From Methylobacterium isbiliense (GTDB lineage Bacteria; Pseudomonadota; Alphaproteobacteria; Rhizobiales; Beijerinckiaceae), in contig NZ_BPQQ01000058.1 in NCBI RefSeq assembly GCF_022179325.1, forward strand, positions 62,001 to 126,000: DNA of 64,000 nucleotides, read 5' to 3'. Shown piece by piece: positions 8,742 through 18,312 of the stretch. The notes beneath the pieces are model-generated. The model was not told where the DNA came from. It saw nothing but the letters and a program-made list of their open reading frames with translations, and ran no database searches. Position 1 is the first letter of the stretch, and every line of letters starts with the position of its first letter. Made by a program: the position numbers and the translations under genes.

Positions 8742-10103
8742 ATGCCGGCCGAATCCGTCGAAGCCTCCGCGCGCGGCCTCTCGCGCACCCCCACCATCAC
8801 CGGCATGCGGGTGGTGCCGGTCGCCGGCCGGGACAGCATGCTGCTCAACCTCAGCGGCGCGCACGGCCCCTTCTTCACGCGCAACCTCGTGGCGCTGACC
8901 GACGCGACCGGCGCCACCGGGCTCGGCGAGGTGCCGGGGGGCGAGGGCATCCGCCGCACGCTGGAGGAGGCCAGCGACCTCGTGGTCGGGCGGCCGATCG
9001 GGGACTGGAACCGCGTGCTCGGCACGGTGCGCACGCGCTTCGCCGACCGCGACGCCGGGGGACGGGGCCTCCAGACCTTCGACCTGCGCGTCACCATCCA
9101 CGCGGTGGCGGCGCTCGAATCCGCCTTCCTCGACCTCCTCGGCCAGTTCCTCGCCGTGCCGGTGGCCGCGCTCCTGGGCGAGGGCCAGCAGCGCGACGCG
9201 GTGGAGATGCTGGGCTACCTGTTCTACGTCGGCGACCGCCGCCGCACGGGCCTGCCCTACCGGGAGCCCGAGGCGGCGGATGGCTGGCGGCGCCTGCGCG
9301 ACGAGGAGGCGCTGACGCCGCAGACGATCGTGCGCCTCGCGGAGGCGGCCCACGCGGCCTACGGCTTCAACGACTTCAAGCTCAAGGGCGGGGTGCTGCC
9401 GGGCGAGGAGGAGATCGCCGCCGTCACGGCGATCCACCAACGCTTCCCGCAGGCCCGGGTGACCCTCGACCCGAACGGGGCGTGGCCGCTCGCCGAGGCG
9501 ATCCGGCTCTGCCGGGGGCAGGGGCACGTGCTCGCCTACGCGGAGGATCCGTGCGGGGCGGAGGCCGGCTTCTCGGGCCGCGAGATCCTGGCCGAGTTCC
9601 GGCGCGCCACCGGCCTGCCGACCGCCACCAACATGGTGGCCACCGACTGGCGCCAGATGACCCACGCGCTCCGGCTCGGCGCCGTCGACATCCCGCTCGC
9701 CGACCCGCATTTCTGGACCCTGTCGGGGGCGGTGCGCGTGGCGCAGACCTGCCGCGACCACGGCCTCACCTGGGGCTCGCACTCGAACAACCACTTCGAC
9801 GTGTCGCTGGCGATGTTCACCCACGTGGCGGCGGCCGCCCCCGGGCAGGTCACGGCCATCGACACCCACTGGATCTGGCAGGACGGCCAGCGCCTGACCA
9901 AGGCGCCGCTGGAGATCCGCGGCGGTCTCGTGCGGGTGCCGGACCGGCCGGGGCTCGGCATCGAGATCGACTGGCGCGCGGTCGAGGCCGCCCACGCGCT
10001 CTACCAGCGCCACGGGCTCGGCGCCCGCGACGACGCGGCGGCGATGCAATCCCTCATCCCCGGCTGGGCCTTCGATCCCAAGCGCCCCTGCCTGGTCCGC
10101 TGA
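8742..10103 (+). CDS. gudD: D-glucarate dehydratase (enolase superfamily)
   Basis: This enzyme dehydrates D-glucarate to 5-keto-4-deoxy-D-glucarate. At 453 residues it is very close in length and sequence to E. coli GudD (446), including the opening region [17 protein letters not shown] and [15 protein letters not shown]. Enolase-superfamily residues are in place: the KxK pair Lys213/Lys215 (FKLKGG), metal ligands Asp243 (LDPNGAW), Glu268 (AEDPCGAE) and Asn297 (TATNM), and the catalytic His347 (GSHSNNHFD). The ATG at 8742 follows GGGAGAGCGCC; an upstream in-frame start would add residues absent from the family. It is the first gene of a three-gene pathway operon. Confidence 0.95.
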   Translation: MPAESVEASARGLSRTPTITGMRVVPVAGRDSMLLNLSGAHGPFFTRNLVALTDATGATGLGEVPGGEGIRRTLEEASDLVVGRPIGDWNRVLGTVRTRFADRDAGGRGLQTFDLRVTIHAVAALESAFLDLLGQFLAVPVAALLGEGQQRDAVEMLGYLFYVGDRRRTGLPYREPEAADGWRRLRDEEALTPQTIVRLAEAAHAAYGFNDFKLKGGVLPGEEEIAAVTAIHQRFPQARVTLDPNGAWPLAEAIRLCRGQGHVLAYAEDPCGAEAGFSGREILAEFRRATGLPTATNMVATDWRQMTHALRLGAVDIPLADPHFWTLSGAVRVAQTCRDHGLTWGSHSNNHFDVSLAMFTHVAAAAPGQVTAIDTHWIWQDGQRLTKAPLEIRGGLVRVPDRPGLGIEIDWRAVEAAHALYQRHGLGARDDAAAMQSLIPGWAFDPKRPCLVR

Positions 10104-10128
10104 CCACCCGACCGCCCGGAGACACGCG

Positions 10129-10896
10129 ATGGACATCCTGACGAACCGCTTCAAGGCCGGCCTCAGCGCGGGCCGCCAGCAGATCGGGCTCTGGACGAGC
10201 CTGGGAAGCCCGATCTCCACCGAGGTGGCGGCGGGCGCAGGCTTCGACTGGCTGCTCCTCGACATGGAGCACTCGCCCAACGACCTGCGCGACATCTACG
10301 GCCAGCTCCAGGCGATGGGCGAGGGGACGGCGCAGCCCGTGGTGCGGGTGCCGAGCGACGACCCCGTCATCATCAAGCGGATCCTCGACACCGGCGCGCA
10401 GTCGCTGATGGTCCCCAACGTCGAGGATGCCGACCAGGCGCGCCGCGTCGTGGCGGCGACCCGCTATGCGCCGGCCGGATTCCGCGGCTTCTCGCAGAGC
10501 CCCCGCGCGGCCCGCTTCGGCCGCATCCCGGACTACCACGCCCGGGCGAACGCGGAGATCTGCGTCCTCGTGCAGGTCGAATCCCGCCGCGCCCTCGACA
10601 ATCTGGAGGCGATCGCGGCGGTGGAGGGCGTCGACGGCGTCTTCATCGGCCCCGGCGACCTCTCGGCGAGCCTGGGCTATCTCGGCCAGCAGAACCACCC
10701 GGAGGTGGTGCGCACCATCGAGGAGGCGATCGCCCGCATCGGGCGCACGGCCAAGGCGGCCGGCATCCTCACCCCCAGCGAGGAGCTGGCGCGGCGCTAC
10801 ATCGCGGCCGGCACCCGCTTCACCGCCGTCGGCTCGGATCTGGGGCTGCTCGCCCGCAGCGCCGAGGCGCTCGCCGCCCGCTTCCGCGGGGCGTGA
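10129..10896 (+). CDS. garL: 5-keto-4-deoxy-D-glucarate aldolase (HpcH/HpaI family)
   Basis: This 255-residue class II aldolase cleaves 5-keto-4-deoxyglucarate to pyruvate and tartronate semialdehyde. It matches GarL throughout: NRFKAGL near the start, PISTEVAAGAGFDWLLLDMEH with catalytic His48, VVRVPSDDPVIIKRILD, metal-binding Glu in VQVES, and the C-terminal AVGSDLGLL. The start is 25 bases after gudD with a CGGAGACACG ribosome site. Product and neighbours fit exactly: GudD makes its substrate and GarR uses its product. A related 2-oxo-acid aldolase such as HpaI is possible on family grounds alone, but context favours GarL. Confidence 0.9.
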   Translation: MDILTNRFKAGLSAGRQQIGLWTSLGSPISTEVAAGAGFDWLLLDMEHSPNDLRDIYGQLQAMGEGTAQPVVRVPSDDPVIIKRILDTGAQSLMVPNVEDADQARRVVAATRYAPAGFRGFSQSPRAARFGRIPDYHARANAEICVLVQVESRRALDNLEAIAAVEGVDGVFIGPGDLSASLGYLGQQNHPEVVRTIEEAIARIGRTAKAAGILTPSEELARRYIAAGTRFTAVGSDLGLLARSAEALAARFRGA

Positions 10897-10924
10897 GGCG
10901 ACGACCAGGATCGAGGAGGACAGC

Positions 10925-11827
10925 ATGCAGGTCGGTTTCATCGGGCTCGGCATCATGGGCGCCCCCATGGCCGGACACCTCATCGCGGGGGGCCACAGCC
11001 TCTTTCTCAAGAGCCGCCGCGCGGTGCCCGAGGCCCTGCTGGCGGCCGGCGGCACCGCCTGCGCCAGCGCCGCGGAGGTGGCCGAGCGCTCCGAGGTGGT
11101 GGTGCTGATGCTGCCCGACACGCCCGACGTCGAGGCGGTGCTCTTCGGCGAGGGCGGCGTCGCGGCGGGGCTGTCGGCCGGCAAAACCGGCGCCTCGGCC
11201 GGCAAGACCGTCATCGACATGAGCTCGATCTCGCCCATCGCCACCAAGGACTTCGCCCGGCGCATCGGCGAGCTCGGCGGCGACTACCTCGACGCGCCGG
11301 TCTCGGGCGGCGAGGTGGGCGCGAAGAACGCCGCGCTCTCGATCATGGTCGGCGGGTCGCAGGCCGCCTTCGCCCGTGCCGAACCGCTCTTCCGGCTGAT
11401 GGGCAAGACCATCACGCATGTGGGCGAGAGCGGCGCCGGGCAGGTGGCGAAGGTCGCCAACCAGATCATCGTGGCCCTCACCATCGAGGCCGTGGCCGAG
11501 GGGCTTCTCTTCGCCGCCAAGGCCGGCGCCGACCCGGCGAAGGTGCGCGAGGCCATCACCGGGGGGCTCGCCACCTCGCGGATCCTGGAGCTGCACGGGG
11601 AGCGCATGATCGCGCGCCGCTTCGATCCCGGCTTCCGGATCGCGCTGCACCAGAAGGACCTCAACCTCGCGCTCGAGGGCGCCCGCAGCCTCGGCCTCAG
11701 CCTGCCGGCCACCGCGCTGGCCCAGCAGCTGTTCTCGGCCTGCGTGGCCAACGGGCTCGGGGGCGCGGACCACTCGGCGCTGGTGCGCGCCCTGGAGATC
11801 GCGGGCAACCATCAGGTCGCGGGCTGA
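10925..11827 (+). CDS. garR: Tartronate semialdehyde reductase (2-hydroxy-3-oxopropionate reductase)
   Basis: This 300-residue NAD(P)-dependent beta-hydroxyacid dehydrogenase reduces tartronate semialdehyde to D-glycerate. The Rossmann motif GLGIMGAPMA is at residues 7-16. The substrate motif DAPVSGGEVGAKNAAL follows, and the family Lys lies in the GQVAKVANQI helix. A small insert, SAGKTGASAGKT around residues 81-92, contains a local duplication of AGKT. GGAGGACAGC precedes the ATG. The gene ends the gudD-garL-garR series; the next gene is on the opposite strand 48 bases away. GlxR is an alternative name for the same activity. Confidence 0.9.
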   Translation: MQVGFIGLGIMGAPMAGHLIAGGHSLFLKSRRAVPEALLAAGGTACASAAEVAERSEVVVLMLPDTPDVEAVLFGEGGVAAGLSAGKTGASAGKTVIDMSSISPIATKDFARRIGELGGDYLDAPVSGGEVGAKNAALSIMVGGSQAAFARAEPLFRLMGKTITHVGESGAGQVAKVANQIIVALTIEAVAEGLLFAAKAGADPAKVREAITGGLATSRILELHGERMIARRFDPGFRIALHQKDLNLALEGARSLGLSLPATALAQQLFSACVANGLGGADHSALVRALEIAGNHQVAG

Positions 11828-11875
11828 CCCCGGTATCGCCCCGACGGCCAAATCGCTGCGCCATCCGCTCGGGCT

Positions 11876-13342
11876 TCAGCCGGGAACGGCTGCGAGTGCG
11901 TGCAGGTAGCGCTCCGCCTCGTCCCAGGCTTCGCCTGCGGCCGACAGGCCGACATAGCCGTCCGGCCGGACGACGAGGATTGAGCCATCCGGGGGCGTGC
12001 GCGGCGCGGGTTCGAGCAGCGCGGGGAACCGCGCCGCCAGCGCGGCCCCGCGCGCCGGATCGGCGGCGTAGAGCACGAATAGCGGCTCGCGCCCGCTCCC
12101 CGGCGGCGGGCCGGCATCCTGCTGCGGGTCCCAGCGCGCGCCGGCTCCCGGCCCGCGCGAGAGCGGGCTGTCCGCATAGGCGATCTCGATCTCGCTCATC
12201 GTCGTCGCCATCCGCTCGCGCACGGCGTGGAGCCCGAGCAGGACGCGCAGGGCGAGGTTGCGGGCGGCCTGCGCCGCCGGGTGCGCCAGCGTCGCCATGT
12301 CGGTCAGGCGCCCGGCATTGCGCAGCACCATGTCGCCGACCGCCGTCCGCTCCGGGCTGTAGCTGTCGAGCAGCGTCGCGGCGGCTTGCCCGCGCTCGAC
12401 CATCGCCAGCTTCCAGGCGAGGTTGATCGCGTCCTGCATCCCGGTGTTCATGCCCTGGCCGCCGGCCGGGCTGTGGATGTGCGCGGCGTCGCCCGCCAGG
12501 AAGACCCGGCCGCGGCGGTACGCGTCCACCTTGCGCTCGTTGATGCGGAAGTTCGTCAGCCAGACCGGATCGGCCACGCGAAAACCCCCGCCGGCCCGCC
12601 GATCCACCAGGGCCTGCACGTCCGCGAGCGTGGGGTCCGGGCGGCGCTGCGCCGGGTCCGTCCGGCCGCGCGTCGCGACGATGCGGGCGCGTCCGCCCGG
12701 GATCGGGAAGACCACCAACGGGCCGTCCCGGTGCAGGTAGGTGGCGATCTCGTCGGGCGGCGGTGCCTCGGCCCCCTCCAGGCGCACGTCGGCCAGCAGC
12801 CAGTCGTCGCCCTGCGTCGCGCCGCCGAAGGCGACGCCGAGCCCGTGGCGCACCGTGCTGTGGGCGCCGTCGCAGCCGATCAGCCAGGGGGTGGCGACGC
12901 GCTCCTCGCGCCCGTCCGCGTGCCTGAGGCGGGCCTCGACCCGATCGTCCGCCTGCGTGAAGCCGACCAGTTCCACCTCGCGCTCGACCGCGACGCCGAA
13001 CGAACGCAGGTGGTCGGCGAGCAGCCGTTCGGTGTCCCGCTGCGGGATCATCAGGGCGAAGTCGTAGGCGCTCGCGATGTCGTCGAAGCGGGGGCGGCCC
13101 AGCACGGTCGCGCCGCTGCGGATCGAGGCGCCGTGGGCGCGCAGTCCCGCCTCCAGGAACCCGCGCGTGCAGCCCATGCGGTCCAGGAGTTCGAGGGTGC
13201 GCGACCAGACCACGAGCGCCTTCGAGGTCTCGGTCGCGCGCGGGCTGCGGTCGATCAGGCGCACGCCAATCCCGTAGCGGGCGAGCTCCGCCGCCAGGGT
13301 GAGGCCCACCGGGCCGGCGCCGACGATGAGGATGGTCGTCAT
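11876..13342 (-). CDS. FAD-dependent aromatic-type monooxygenase (UbiH/PheA family)
   Basis: This 488-residue class A flavin monooxygenase should hydroxylate an aromatic or polyketide-like ring using NAD(P)H and O2; the substrate is unknown. The FAD motifs are clear: GAGPVGLTLAAELA (N-terminal GxGxxG), WLIGCDGAHSTVRH (DG motif) and RVFLAGDAAHIHSPAGGQGMN (GD motif). The last 100 residues look like the thioredoxin-like C-terminal domain of phenol-hydroxylase relatives. The ATG at 13342 starts MTTILIVGAG directly at the FAD fold, so longer starts are rejected. It is a single gene, convergent with garR, with no adjacent ring-cleavage gene to suggest a pathway. Confidence 0.85.
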   Translation of the reverse strand: MTTILIVGAGPVGLTLAAELARYGIGVRLIDRSPRATETSKALVVWSRTLELLDRMGCTRGFLEAGLRAHGASIRSGATVLGRPRFDDIASAYDFALMIPQRDTERLLADHLRSFGVAVEREVELVGFTQADDRVEARLRHADGREERVATPWLIGCDGAHSTVRHGLGVAFGGATQGDDWLLADVRLEGAEAPPPDEIATYLHRDGPLVVFPIPGGRARIVATRGRTDPAQRRPDPTLADVQALVDRRAGGGFRVADPVWLTNFRINERKVDAYRRGRVFLAGDAAHIHSPAGGQGMNTGMQDAINLAWKLAMVERGQAAATLLDSYSPERTAVGDMVLRNAGRLTDMATLAHPAAQAARNLALRVLLGLHAVRERMATTMSEIEIAYADSPLSRGPGAGARWDPQQDAGPPPGSGREPLFVLYAADPARGAALAARFPALLEPAPRTPPDGSILVVRPDGYVGLSAAGEAWDEAERYLHALAAVPG

Positions 13343-13678
13343 GGGGCGTCCTCGGTCGCCGGCCGAGCGGCCTTCGCCCGGCCGTCTGCCGCTGTCTCCG
13401 GGCCGCCTCGGAGAAGAAGCACCGAATGACCAGGCTTGGCAACCAGCGCCGAGCTTGCGGCCCGCGGAGGATGTGCGGCTTCCCACCGGCGGCTGCACAT
13501 TCCTGACATCGGGGTTCTCGCCCGCCTGAATGCGGGTTTCCCCCTATTGCCGAATCGCGGCCGAGACGCGGAACCTTGTCGGAGGCATGCTTCTCACGGT
13601 GCAAGAGGGAGTCGAGTCCGGTGCCCGCCCCGGGGCGCCGGGTTCTCGGCGTGGCCGGGGTCTGGGAGGCCGGAACGC
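13343..13678. other. 336-base divergent intergenic region
   Basis: This lies between the FAD monooxygenase (-) and the response regulator gene (+). It should hold both promoters. An open frame runs through from 13436, but its residues do not resemble the regulator family upstream of MPVTILIVDD. I see no clear repeat or RNA gene. Confidence 0.5.
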
Positions 13679-14320
13679 ATGCCGGTGACCATCCTGATCG
13701 TGGACGACCACGGCGCCATCCGGCGCGGCGTTCGCGCCATCCTGGAAGCGCATGACGGCGTCGAGGTCGTCGCCGAAGCGGCGACCGGGGCCGAGGCCAT
13801 CGACCTGGCCGCGGCGCACAAGCCCACCGTCGCGGTGATCGACTATGCGCTGCCCGTGATGAACGGGTCTCAGCTCACCCGGCGCATCCGGGAGGCGAGC
13901 CCCAAGACCCAGGTCCTGGTCTTCACCATGCACGAGAGCGAGGCCCTGGTGCGCGACGTGCTCGCGGCAGGCGCACGGGGATACCTCCTGAAGTCCGATG
14001 CCGACCAGCAGCTCGTCGCCGCCGTCGATGCCCTGTCGCGCCACCAGACCTACTTCACCAGCCGCGTGAACGAGGCGCTGCTCGCCCACTACCTCGCCCA
14101 TCCGGGCCAGCCCTCGGACATGGACGTTCTGACCGCCCGCGAGCGGGAGGTGGTGCAGCTCATCGCCGAGGGCCAATCGAGCAAGCAGGCCAGCGAGACG
14201 CTCGCCATCAGCCTCAAGACCGTCGAGACGCATCGCGCCGCCGCGATGCACAAGCTGGGATTGAGCACGACGGCGGCCCTGGTCCGCTACGCGGTCAGGA
14301 ACAAGCTCGTCGAGCCCTGA
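13679..14320 (+). CDS. NarL/FixJ-family response regulator, orphan
   Basis: This 213-residue two-domain regulator has a receiver at about 1-120, with acidic pair Asp9/Asp10 (IVDDHG), phospho-acceptor Asp in VIDYALPVMNG, Thr in VFTMHES and Lys in YLLKSDAD. A LuxR-type helix-turn-helix follows at about 148-205 (LTAREREVVQLIAEGQSSKQ and KTVETH). The receiver looks competent for phosphorylation. The ATG at 13679 places the first beta strand at residue 4, as usual. No histidine kinase lies within several kilobases on either side, so its partner must be encoded elsewhere. Neighbours give no hint of the target genes. Confidence 0.9.
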   Translation: MPVTILIVDDHGAIRRGVRAILEAHDGVEVVAEAATGAEAIDLAAAHKPTVAVIDYALPVMNGSQLTRRIREASPKTQVLVFTMHESEALVRDVLAAGARGYLLKSDADQQLVAAVDALSRHQTYFTSRVNEALLAHYLAHPGQPSDMDVLTAREREVVQLIAEGQSSKQASETLAISLKTVETHRAAAMHKLGLSTTAALVRYAVRNKLVEP

Positions 14321-14751
14321 GGGTATCGGATCGCGCGGCGACGCGGCTCGGCCGATCGGTCGTGCCGATCCGGCTCGGAGCGGCCGCGGTCAGGGACAGG
14401 CTCCGACGCGGCCGCGGCGAGGACGCCGAGCGAGGGCGACGTCATGCCGTGCCGGTGCCGGGATCGGCCGGGCACGACGAGGGGAGGTCTCCACTTCCGG
14501 ACCAGAGCCCGATTCGCATAAGGTATATTATGGAACCTGAGACAGCGGATGGTTCATCCGGGAGGCCTGCCGACCGGCCCATCCGTCCTCTGATCCTCCG
14601 GCAGGAAGTCAGCCTGGGCGCCCAGGCCACAGGCCGCTTCCACGCGCGCGATAACCGGTCCGGCGCCGGTGAGCGGCACGCAGCGGTGCCGGGAACGTCT
14701 CGGCCCGGCTGGCGAGCGGTTAGGCTGCCGGAATCCGCTCCGGAGCCCGCC
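14321..14751. other. 431-base intergenic region
   Basis: No convincing gene is seen. A short AT-rich pocket at 14515-14533 stands out in the GC-rich background and contains the interrupted palindrome CATAA...TTATG (14517-14532). It could be a promoter or operator for the downstream cupin gene, although it lies about 220 bases before that start. The in-frame extension upstream of the cupin ATG is Arg-rich and unlike protein-coding sequence. Confidence 0.4.
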
Positions 14752-15120
14752 ATGACCGACCGACCCCTCAACCTCCTCGCCGGCCTGCCGCCGCCGGGCA
14801 CCCCGGACGAGGAGATCCGGACCCTGCTGGCGCGGCCGGGGCTGCGCATCGAGCGCATCGTCTCGACCGGGCAAGCCAGTCCGCCGGGCTTCTGGTACGA
14901 CCAGCCGCAGGACGAATGGGTGCTGGTGCTCGCGGGCGCGGCGCGGCTGCGGCTCGACGGCGAGCCCGCGGACCGGGTGCTCGGCCCCGGCGACCACCTG
15001 CTGATCCCGGCGCATCGCCGCCACCGCGTCGCCTGGACCAGCCCCGAGGCGCCGACGGTCTGGCTCGCCGTGCATCTCGGCCCGGATCAGGCCTCCACGG
15101 TCGCGGTGAGCCCGTCATAG
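14752..15120 (+). CDS. Small cupin-domain protein
   Basis: This 122-residue single-domain cupin has the barrel motifs QDEWVLVLAGAARLRLDG (first motif, with Glu but without the usual HxH) and GPGDHLLIPAHRRHRV (second motif, His present). The start is ATG 14752, giving MTDRPLNLL. Related short cupins often bind metal or a small ligand, but the reaction cannot be named. Its 3' end overlaps the convergent MBL hydrolase gene by 34 bases, so both stops lie inside the other reading unit. It has no operon partner on its own strand. Confidence 0.78.
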   Translation: MTDRPLNLLAGLPPPGTPDEEIRTLLARPGLRIERIVSTGQASPPGFWYDQPQDEWVLVLAGAARLRLDGEPADRVLGPGDHLLIPAHRRHRVAWTSPEAPTVWLAVHLGPDQASTVAVSPS

Positions 15121-15896
15121 GCCGGCACCACGCCCTCCGGCAGGCGGCGGCGCAGGGTCTCGTAGTCGAGGTCGGTGTGCAGGTTGGTGAGGATGGCCCG
15201 GCGCGGGCGCACCTCCTCGATCAGCGCCAGCGCGTCCGAGACCGAGTAGTGCGTCGGGTGCGGCGTGTCGCGCAGGGCGTCGATGATCAGGAGGTCGAGG
15301 TTGCGCAGGGCCGCCTTGGCGGCGTCCGGCATGGTGCTGACGTCGGGCGCGTAGGCCGCGTCCGCGAAGCGGAAGCCCAGGGCCTCCTCGTTGCCGTGCG
15401 CCATCCGGAACGAGATGGCGGTGACCGGGCCGCCCGGCCCGTCGAGGGTGAGCGGCGCCGCGTCGGCGAGTTCGTGCAGGTCGAGGATCGGCGGGTAGAG
15501 GCTCCCGGGGGGCGAGGCGAAGCAGTAGCCGAAGCGCGCGGTGAGCAGCGCCCGCGTGGCCGCGTCGGCATGGACCGGGATGCGCCGGCGCATGTGGATC
15601 ACCAGGGGACGCACGTCGTCGATGCCGTGGGTGTGGTCGGCATGCGCGTGCGTGAACAGCACCGCGTCGAGCCGCGTCACTCCCGCGTCGAGGAGCTGCT
15701 CGCGCAGGTCCGGCGAGGTGTCGATGAGCACCGTCGTCGCGGTGTCCCCGGGGGCGCGCCGGCCCTCGACGAGGAGCGAGCAGCGGCGGCGGCGGTTCCT
15801 CGGCTCGGCGGGGTCGCAGGCGCCCCAGCCGTAGCCGACCCGCGGCACGCCGCCGGAGGAGCCGCAGCCGAGGATGCGGAGCGTCAGCGCGGCCAT
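15087..15896 (-). CDS. MBL-fold metallohydrolase, PhnP-like
   Basis: This 269-residue metallo-beta-lactamase-fold protein carries the metal motif FTHAHADHTHGIDD (HxHxDH) and later histidines in FRMAHGNEEA and LTNLHTDLDY. The N-terminus LGCGSSGGVPRVG and the Cys/Arg-rich RNRRRRCSLLVE are typical of the PhnP/RNase Z-like phosphodiesterases encoded after tatD in alphaproteobacteria. It probably hydrolyses a cyclic phosphodiester; the substrate is not known. It is the last gene of the metG-tatD series, 7 bases after tatD, and overlaps the convergent cupin gene by 34 bases. Confidence 0.87.
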   Translation of the reverse strand: MAALTLRILGCGSSGGVPRVGYGWGACDPAEPRNRRRRCSLLVEGRRAPGDTATTVLIDTSPDLREQLLDAGVTRLDAVLFTHAHADHTHGIDDVRPLVIHMRRRIPVHADAATRALLTARFGYCFASPPGSLYPPILDLHELADAAPLTLDGPGGPVTAISFRMAHGNEEALGFRFADAAYAPDVSTMPDAAKAALRNLDLLIIDALRDTPHPTHYSVSDALALIEEVRPRRAILTNLHTDLDYETLRRRLPEGVVPAYDGLTATVEA

Positions 15897-15903
15897 CCGG
15901 TCC

Positions 15904-16758
15904 TCATGCGATGGGGGCTTCCGGGTGGGCGCAGCCCGCGTGGGCGGCGTCCGCGTGGGCGGCGTCCGCCCCGGCGGGCTGCGCCCGCAGGGCCTTGTCG
16001 AACAGCGCGAAGAAGTTCGCGGTGGTGAGGCGCGCGAGGTCGTCGGGGGTCATCCCGAGCGTCCCGGCGAGCACCGCGGCGGTCCGGGCGACGTAGGCGG
16101 GCTCGTTCGGCTTGCCGCGGTGGGGCTCCGGCGCGAGATAGGGCGCGTCGGTCTCGACGAGCAGCCGGTCGCGGGGCAGGCTCGCGGCGATCGCCCGCAG
16201 TTCCTCCGAGCGCCGGAAGGTCAGGATGCCGGAGAACGAGACGTAGAGCCCGAGCTCGACTCCGATCTCGGCGAGGCGCCGCCCCGACGAGAAGCAGTGC
16301 AGCACCGCCCGGAAGCGGCCGCGCGCCATCTCCTCGGTGAGGATGGCCGCCATGTCGTCGTCCGCGTCGCGGGCGTGGATGACGAGCGGCAGGCCGGTCT
16401 CGCGGGCCGCCGCGATGTGGGTGCGGAAGACCCTGGCCTGCACGTCCCGAGGCGCCTTGTCGTAGTGGTAGTCGAGCCCCGCCTCGCCGATCCCGACGCA
16501 GCGCGGGTGGCGCGAGAGCGCGGCGATCTCCGCGGCCGGGACGTCCGGCTCCTCCGCGGCCTGGTGCGGATGGGTGCCCACCGTGAACAGGATCTCGGGA
16601 TGCGCCTCGGCGAGGCCCCGGTAGACCGCAGCCTGGCGCACCCGGGTCGAGATGGTGAGCATGCGGGTGACGCCCGCCGCCCGCGCGCGGGCCAGCACCT
16701 CGGGCAGCCGCTCCGACAGGCCCGGGAAGTCGAGGTGGCAGTGGCTGTCGACCAGCAT
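15904..16758 (-). CDS. tatD: TatD-family metal-dependent hydrolase/DNase
   Basis: This 284-residue TIM-barrel hydrolase has the metal ligands HCH in DSHCHLDF (residues 6-8 region), Glu in GIGEAGLDYHYD, His in VIHARDADDD and HCFSSG, and Asp in LLVETDAPYLAPEP. Family members act as 3'-5' exonucleases and aminoacyl-editing-like hydrolases. The last 30 residues are an extra Ala/His/Asp repeat tail (ADAAHADAAHA) encoded by a 15-base tandem repeat; it is not part of the fold. It starts 6 bases after metG and is followed 7 bases later by the MBL gene, so the three are surely co-transcribed. Confidence 0.92.
   Translation of the reverse strand: MLVDSHCHLDFPGLSERLPEVLARARAAGVTRMLTISTRVRQAAVYRGLAEAHPEILFTVGTHPHQAAEEPDVPAAEIAALSRHPRCVGIGEAGLDYHYDKAPRDVQARVFRTHIAAARETGLPLVIHARDADDDMAAILTEEMARGRFRAVLHCFSSGRRLAEIGVELGLYVSFSGILTFRRSEELRAIAASLPRDRLLVETDAPYLAPEPHRGKPNEPAYVARTAAVLAGTLGMTPDDLARLTTANFFALFDKALRAQPAGADAAHADAAHAGCAHPEAPIA
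15937..15966. repeat. 15-base tandem repeat inside the tatD 3' end
   Basis: Two exact copies of CGCGTGGGCGGCGTC lie head to tail and are followed by a partial third copy. On the coding strand they encode the repeated Ala-Asp-Ala-Ala-His tail of TatD. Replication slippage in GC-rich DNA is the likely origin. Confidence 0.8.
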
Positions 16759-16764
16759 GCCGCC

Positions 16765-18312
16765 TCAGGCCTCCGGCTCGACGAAGCGCGGGAAGATCGG
16801 GCTCGGGGCCGGCAGCGCCGTGCCGGGGGTGAGCCGCTGCCCCTCCCCGACCGTGGCGAGCCCCCTCGCCTCCTGCGGCACCGCCAGGAGGTCGAGGAGC
16901 GTGGCCGCCGCCGCCGGCACGAAGGGCTGCACCAGGATGCCGATCGCCCGCAGGACCTCGGCCGTCACGTAGAGCACGGTGGCCATCCGGGCGGGGTCGG
17001 TCTTGCGCAGGGTCCAGGGTTCCTGGCCCGCGAAGTAGCGGTTGGCCTCCGCCACCACGGCCCAGATCTCGGCGAGCGCGTGGTGCAGCGCGTAGTCCCG
17101 CATCGCCGCCCGCGCGGCCGCCGGCAGCGCGTCGGCGGCGGCCAGCAGCGCGCGGTCGGCCTGCGTCAGGTCGCCGGGCTGCGGCACCGCCCCGTCGCAA
17201 TTGCGCGCGATCATGGTGAGGGAGCGCTGCGCGAGGTTGCCGAGGTCGTTGGCGAGGTCGGCGTTGGTGCGGTTGACGATCGCCTCGTGCGAGTAGTTGC
17301 CGTCCTGGCCGAAGGGCACCTCGCGCAGCACGAAGTAGCGCAGGGGGTCGACCCCGTAGAGGCCGGCGAGTTCGATCGGGTCCACCACGTTGCCGAGCGA
17401 CTTCGACATCTTCTCGCCGCGGCTGAGGAGGAAGCCGTGGCCGAAGACGCGCCTGGGGAGCGGCACGCCGGCCGACATCAGGAAGGCCGGCCAGTAGACC
17501 GCGTGGAAGCGGATGATGTCCTTGCCGATGACGTGGAGGTCGGCCGGCCAGTGGCGCCAGCGCGGATCCGCCTCCTCCGGGAAACCGCAGGCCGTGATGT
17601 AGTTCGTGAGCGCGTCGACCCAGACGTACATCACGTGGCCGGGCGCCCCCGGCACCGGGATGCCCCAGTCGAAGGTGGTGCGGCTCACCGACAGGTCCTG
17701 CAGCCCCGAGCGCACGAAGCTCACCACCTCGTTGCGCCGCGTCTCCGGCCCGATGAAGTCGGGGTTCTCGGCGTAATGCGCCAGCAGCCGCTCCGCATAG
17801 GCCGAGAGGCGGAAGAAGTAACTCTCCTCCTCCACCCACTCCACCGGCGTGCCGGTCCGCTCGGCGCGGCGCACCCCGTCCTCGCCGAGCACGAGTTCGG
17901 ATTCGTCGTAATAGGCCTCGTCGCGCACCGAGTACCAGCCGGCGTATTTCGACAGGTAGATGTCGCCCGCCTGCTCCATGCGCCGCCACAGGGCCTGGCT
18001 CGACACGAGATGGTCCGGGTCGGTGGTGCGGATGAAGCGGTCGAAGGCGCAGTTCAGCGTCTCGGCCATGGTGCGGAAGCGCGGCGCCATCCCGTCCACG
18101 AAGGCGCGCGGGCTCACCCCCGCCTTGGTGGCGGTCTGCTGGATCTTGAGCCCGTGCTCGTCGGTGCCGGTGACGAAGAACACGTCGTAGCCGTCGATGC
18201 GCTTGAAGCGCGCGATGGCGTCCGCGGCGATCACCTCGTAGGCGTGGCCGATATGCGGCGCCCCGTTCGGATACGAGATCGCGGTGGTGATGGTGAAGCG
18301 TTCGCCCGCCAC
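16765..18312 (-). CDS. metG: Methionyl-tRNA synthetase, short zinc-less type
   Basis: This class I aminoacyl-tRNA synthetase charges tRNA-Met. The ATP motifs are PHIGH near the N-terminus and KMSKS in [11 protein letters not shown]. At 515 residues it is the short form without the C-terminal tRNA-binding/dimerisation domain. The CxxC zinc knuckle of E. coli-type MetG is absent from the connective region ([13 protein letters not shown] instead), which fits the MetG2-type enzymes of alphaproteobacteria. The GTG at 18312 gives [17 protein letters not shown] and fits homologue starts; the longer upstream frame is rejected. tatD follows after 6 bases. Confidence 0.93.
   Translation of the reverse strand: MAGERFTITTAISYPNGAPHIGHAYEVIAADAIARFKRIDGYDVFFVTGTDEHGLKIQQTATKAGVSPRAFVDGMAPRFRTMAETLNCAFDRFIRTTDPDHLVSSQALWRRMEQAGDIYLSKYAGWYSVRDEAYYDESELVLGEDGVRRAERTGTPVEWVEEESYFFRLSAYAERLLAHYAENPDFIGPETRRNEVVSFVRSGLQDLSVSRTTFDWGIPVPGAPGHVMYVWVDALTNYITACGFPEEADPRWRHWPADLHVIGKDIIRFHAVYWPAFLMSAGVPLPRRVFGHGFLLSRGEKMSKSLGNVVDPIELAGLYGVDPLRYFVLREVPFGQDGNYSHEAIVNRTNADLANDLGNLAQRSLTMIARNCDGAVPQPGDLTQADRALLAAADALPAAARAAMRDYALHHALAEIWAVVAEANRYFAGQEPWTLRKTDPARMATVLYVTAEVLRAIGILVQPFVPAAAATLLDLLAVPQEARGLATVGEGQRLTPGTALPAPSPIFPRFVEPEA

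Noticed and set aside
6534-10295. Over 1200-codon open frame antisense to bcsN, lysR and gudD
   Set aside because: The sense strand carries three confident genes; the antisense residues are low-complexity and mimic no protein.
15937-15966. Possible short CRISPR-like or satellite repeat
   Set aside because: It is only two adjacent 15-base units with no spacers and lies inside the tatD coding sequence.
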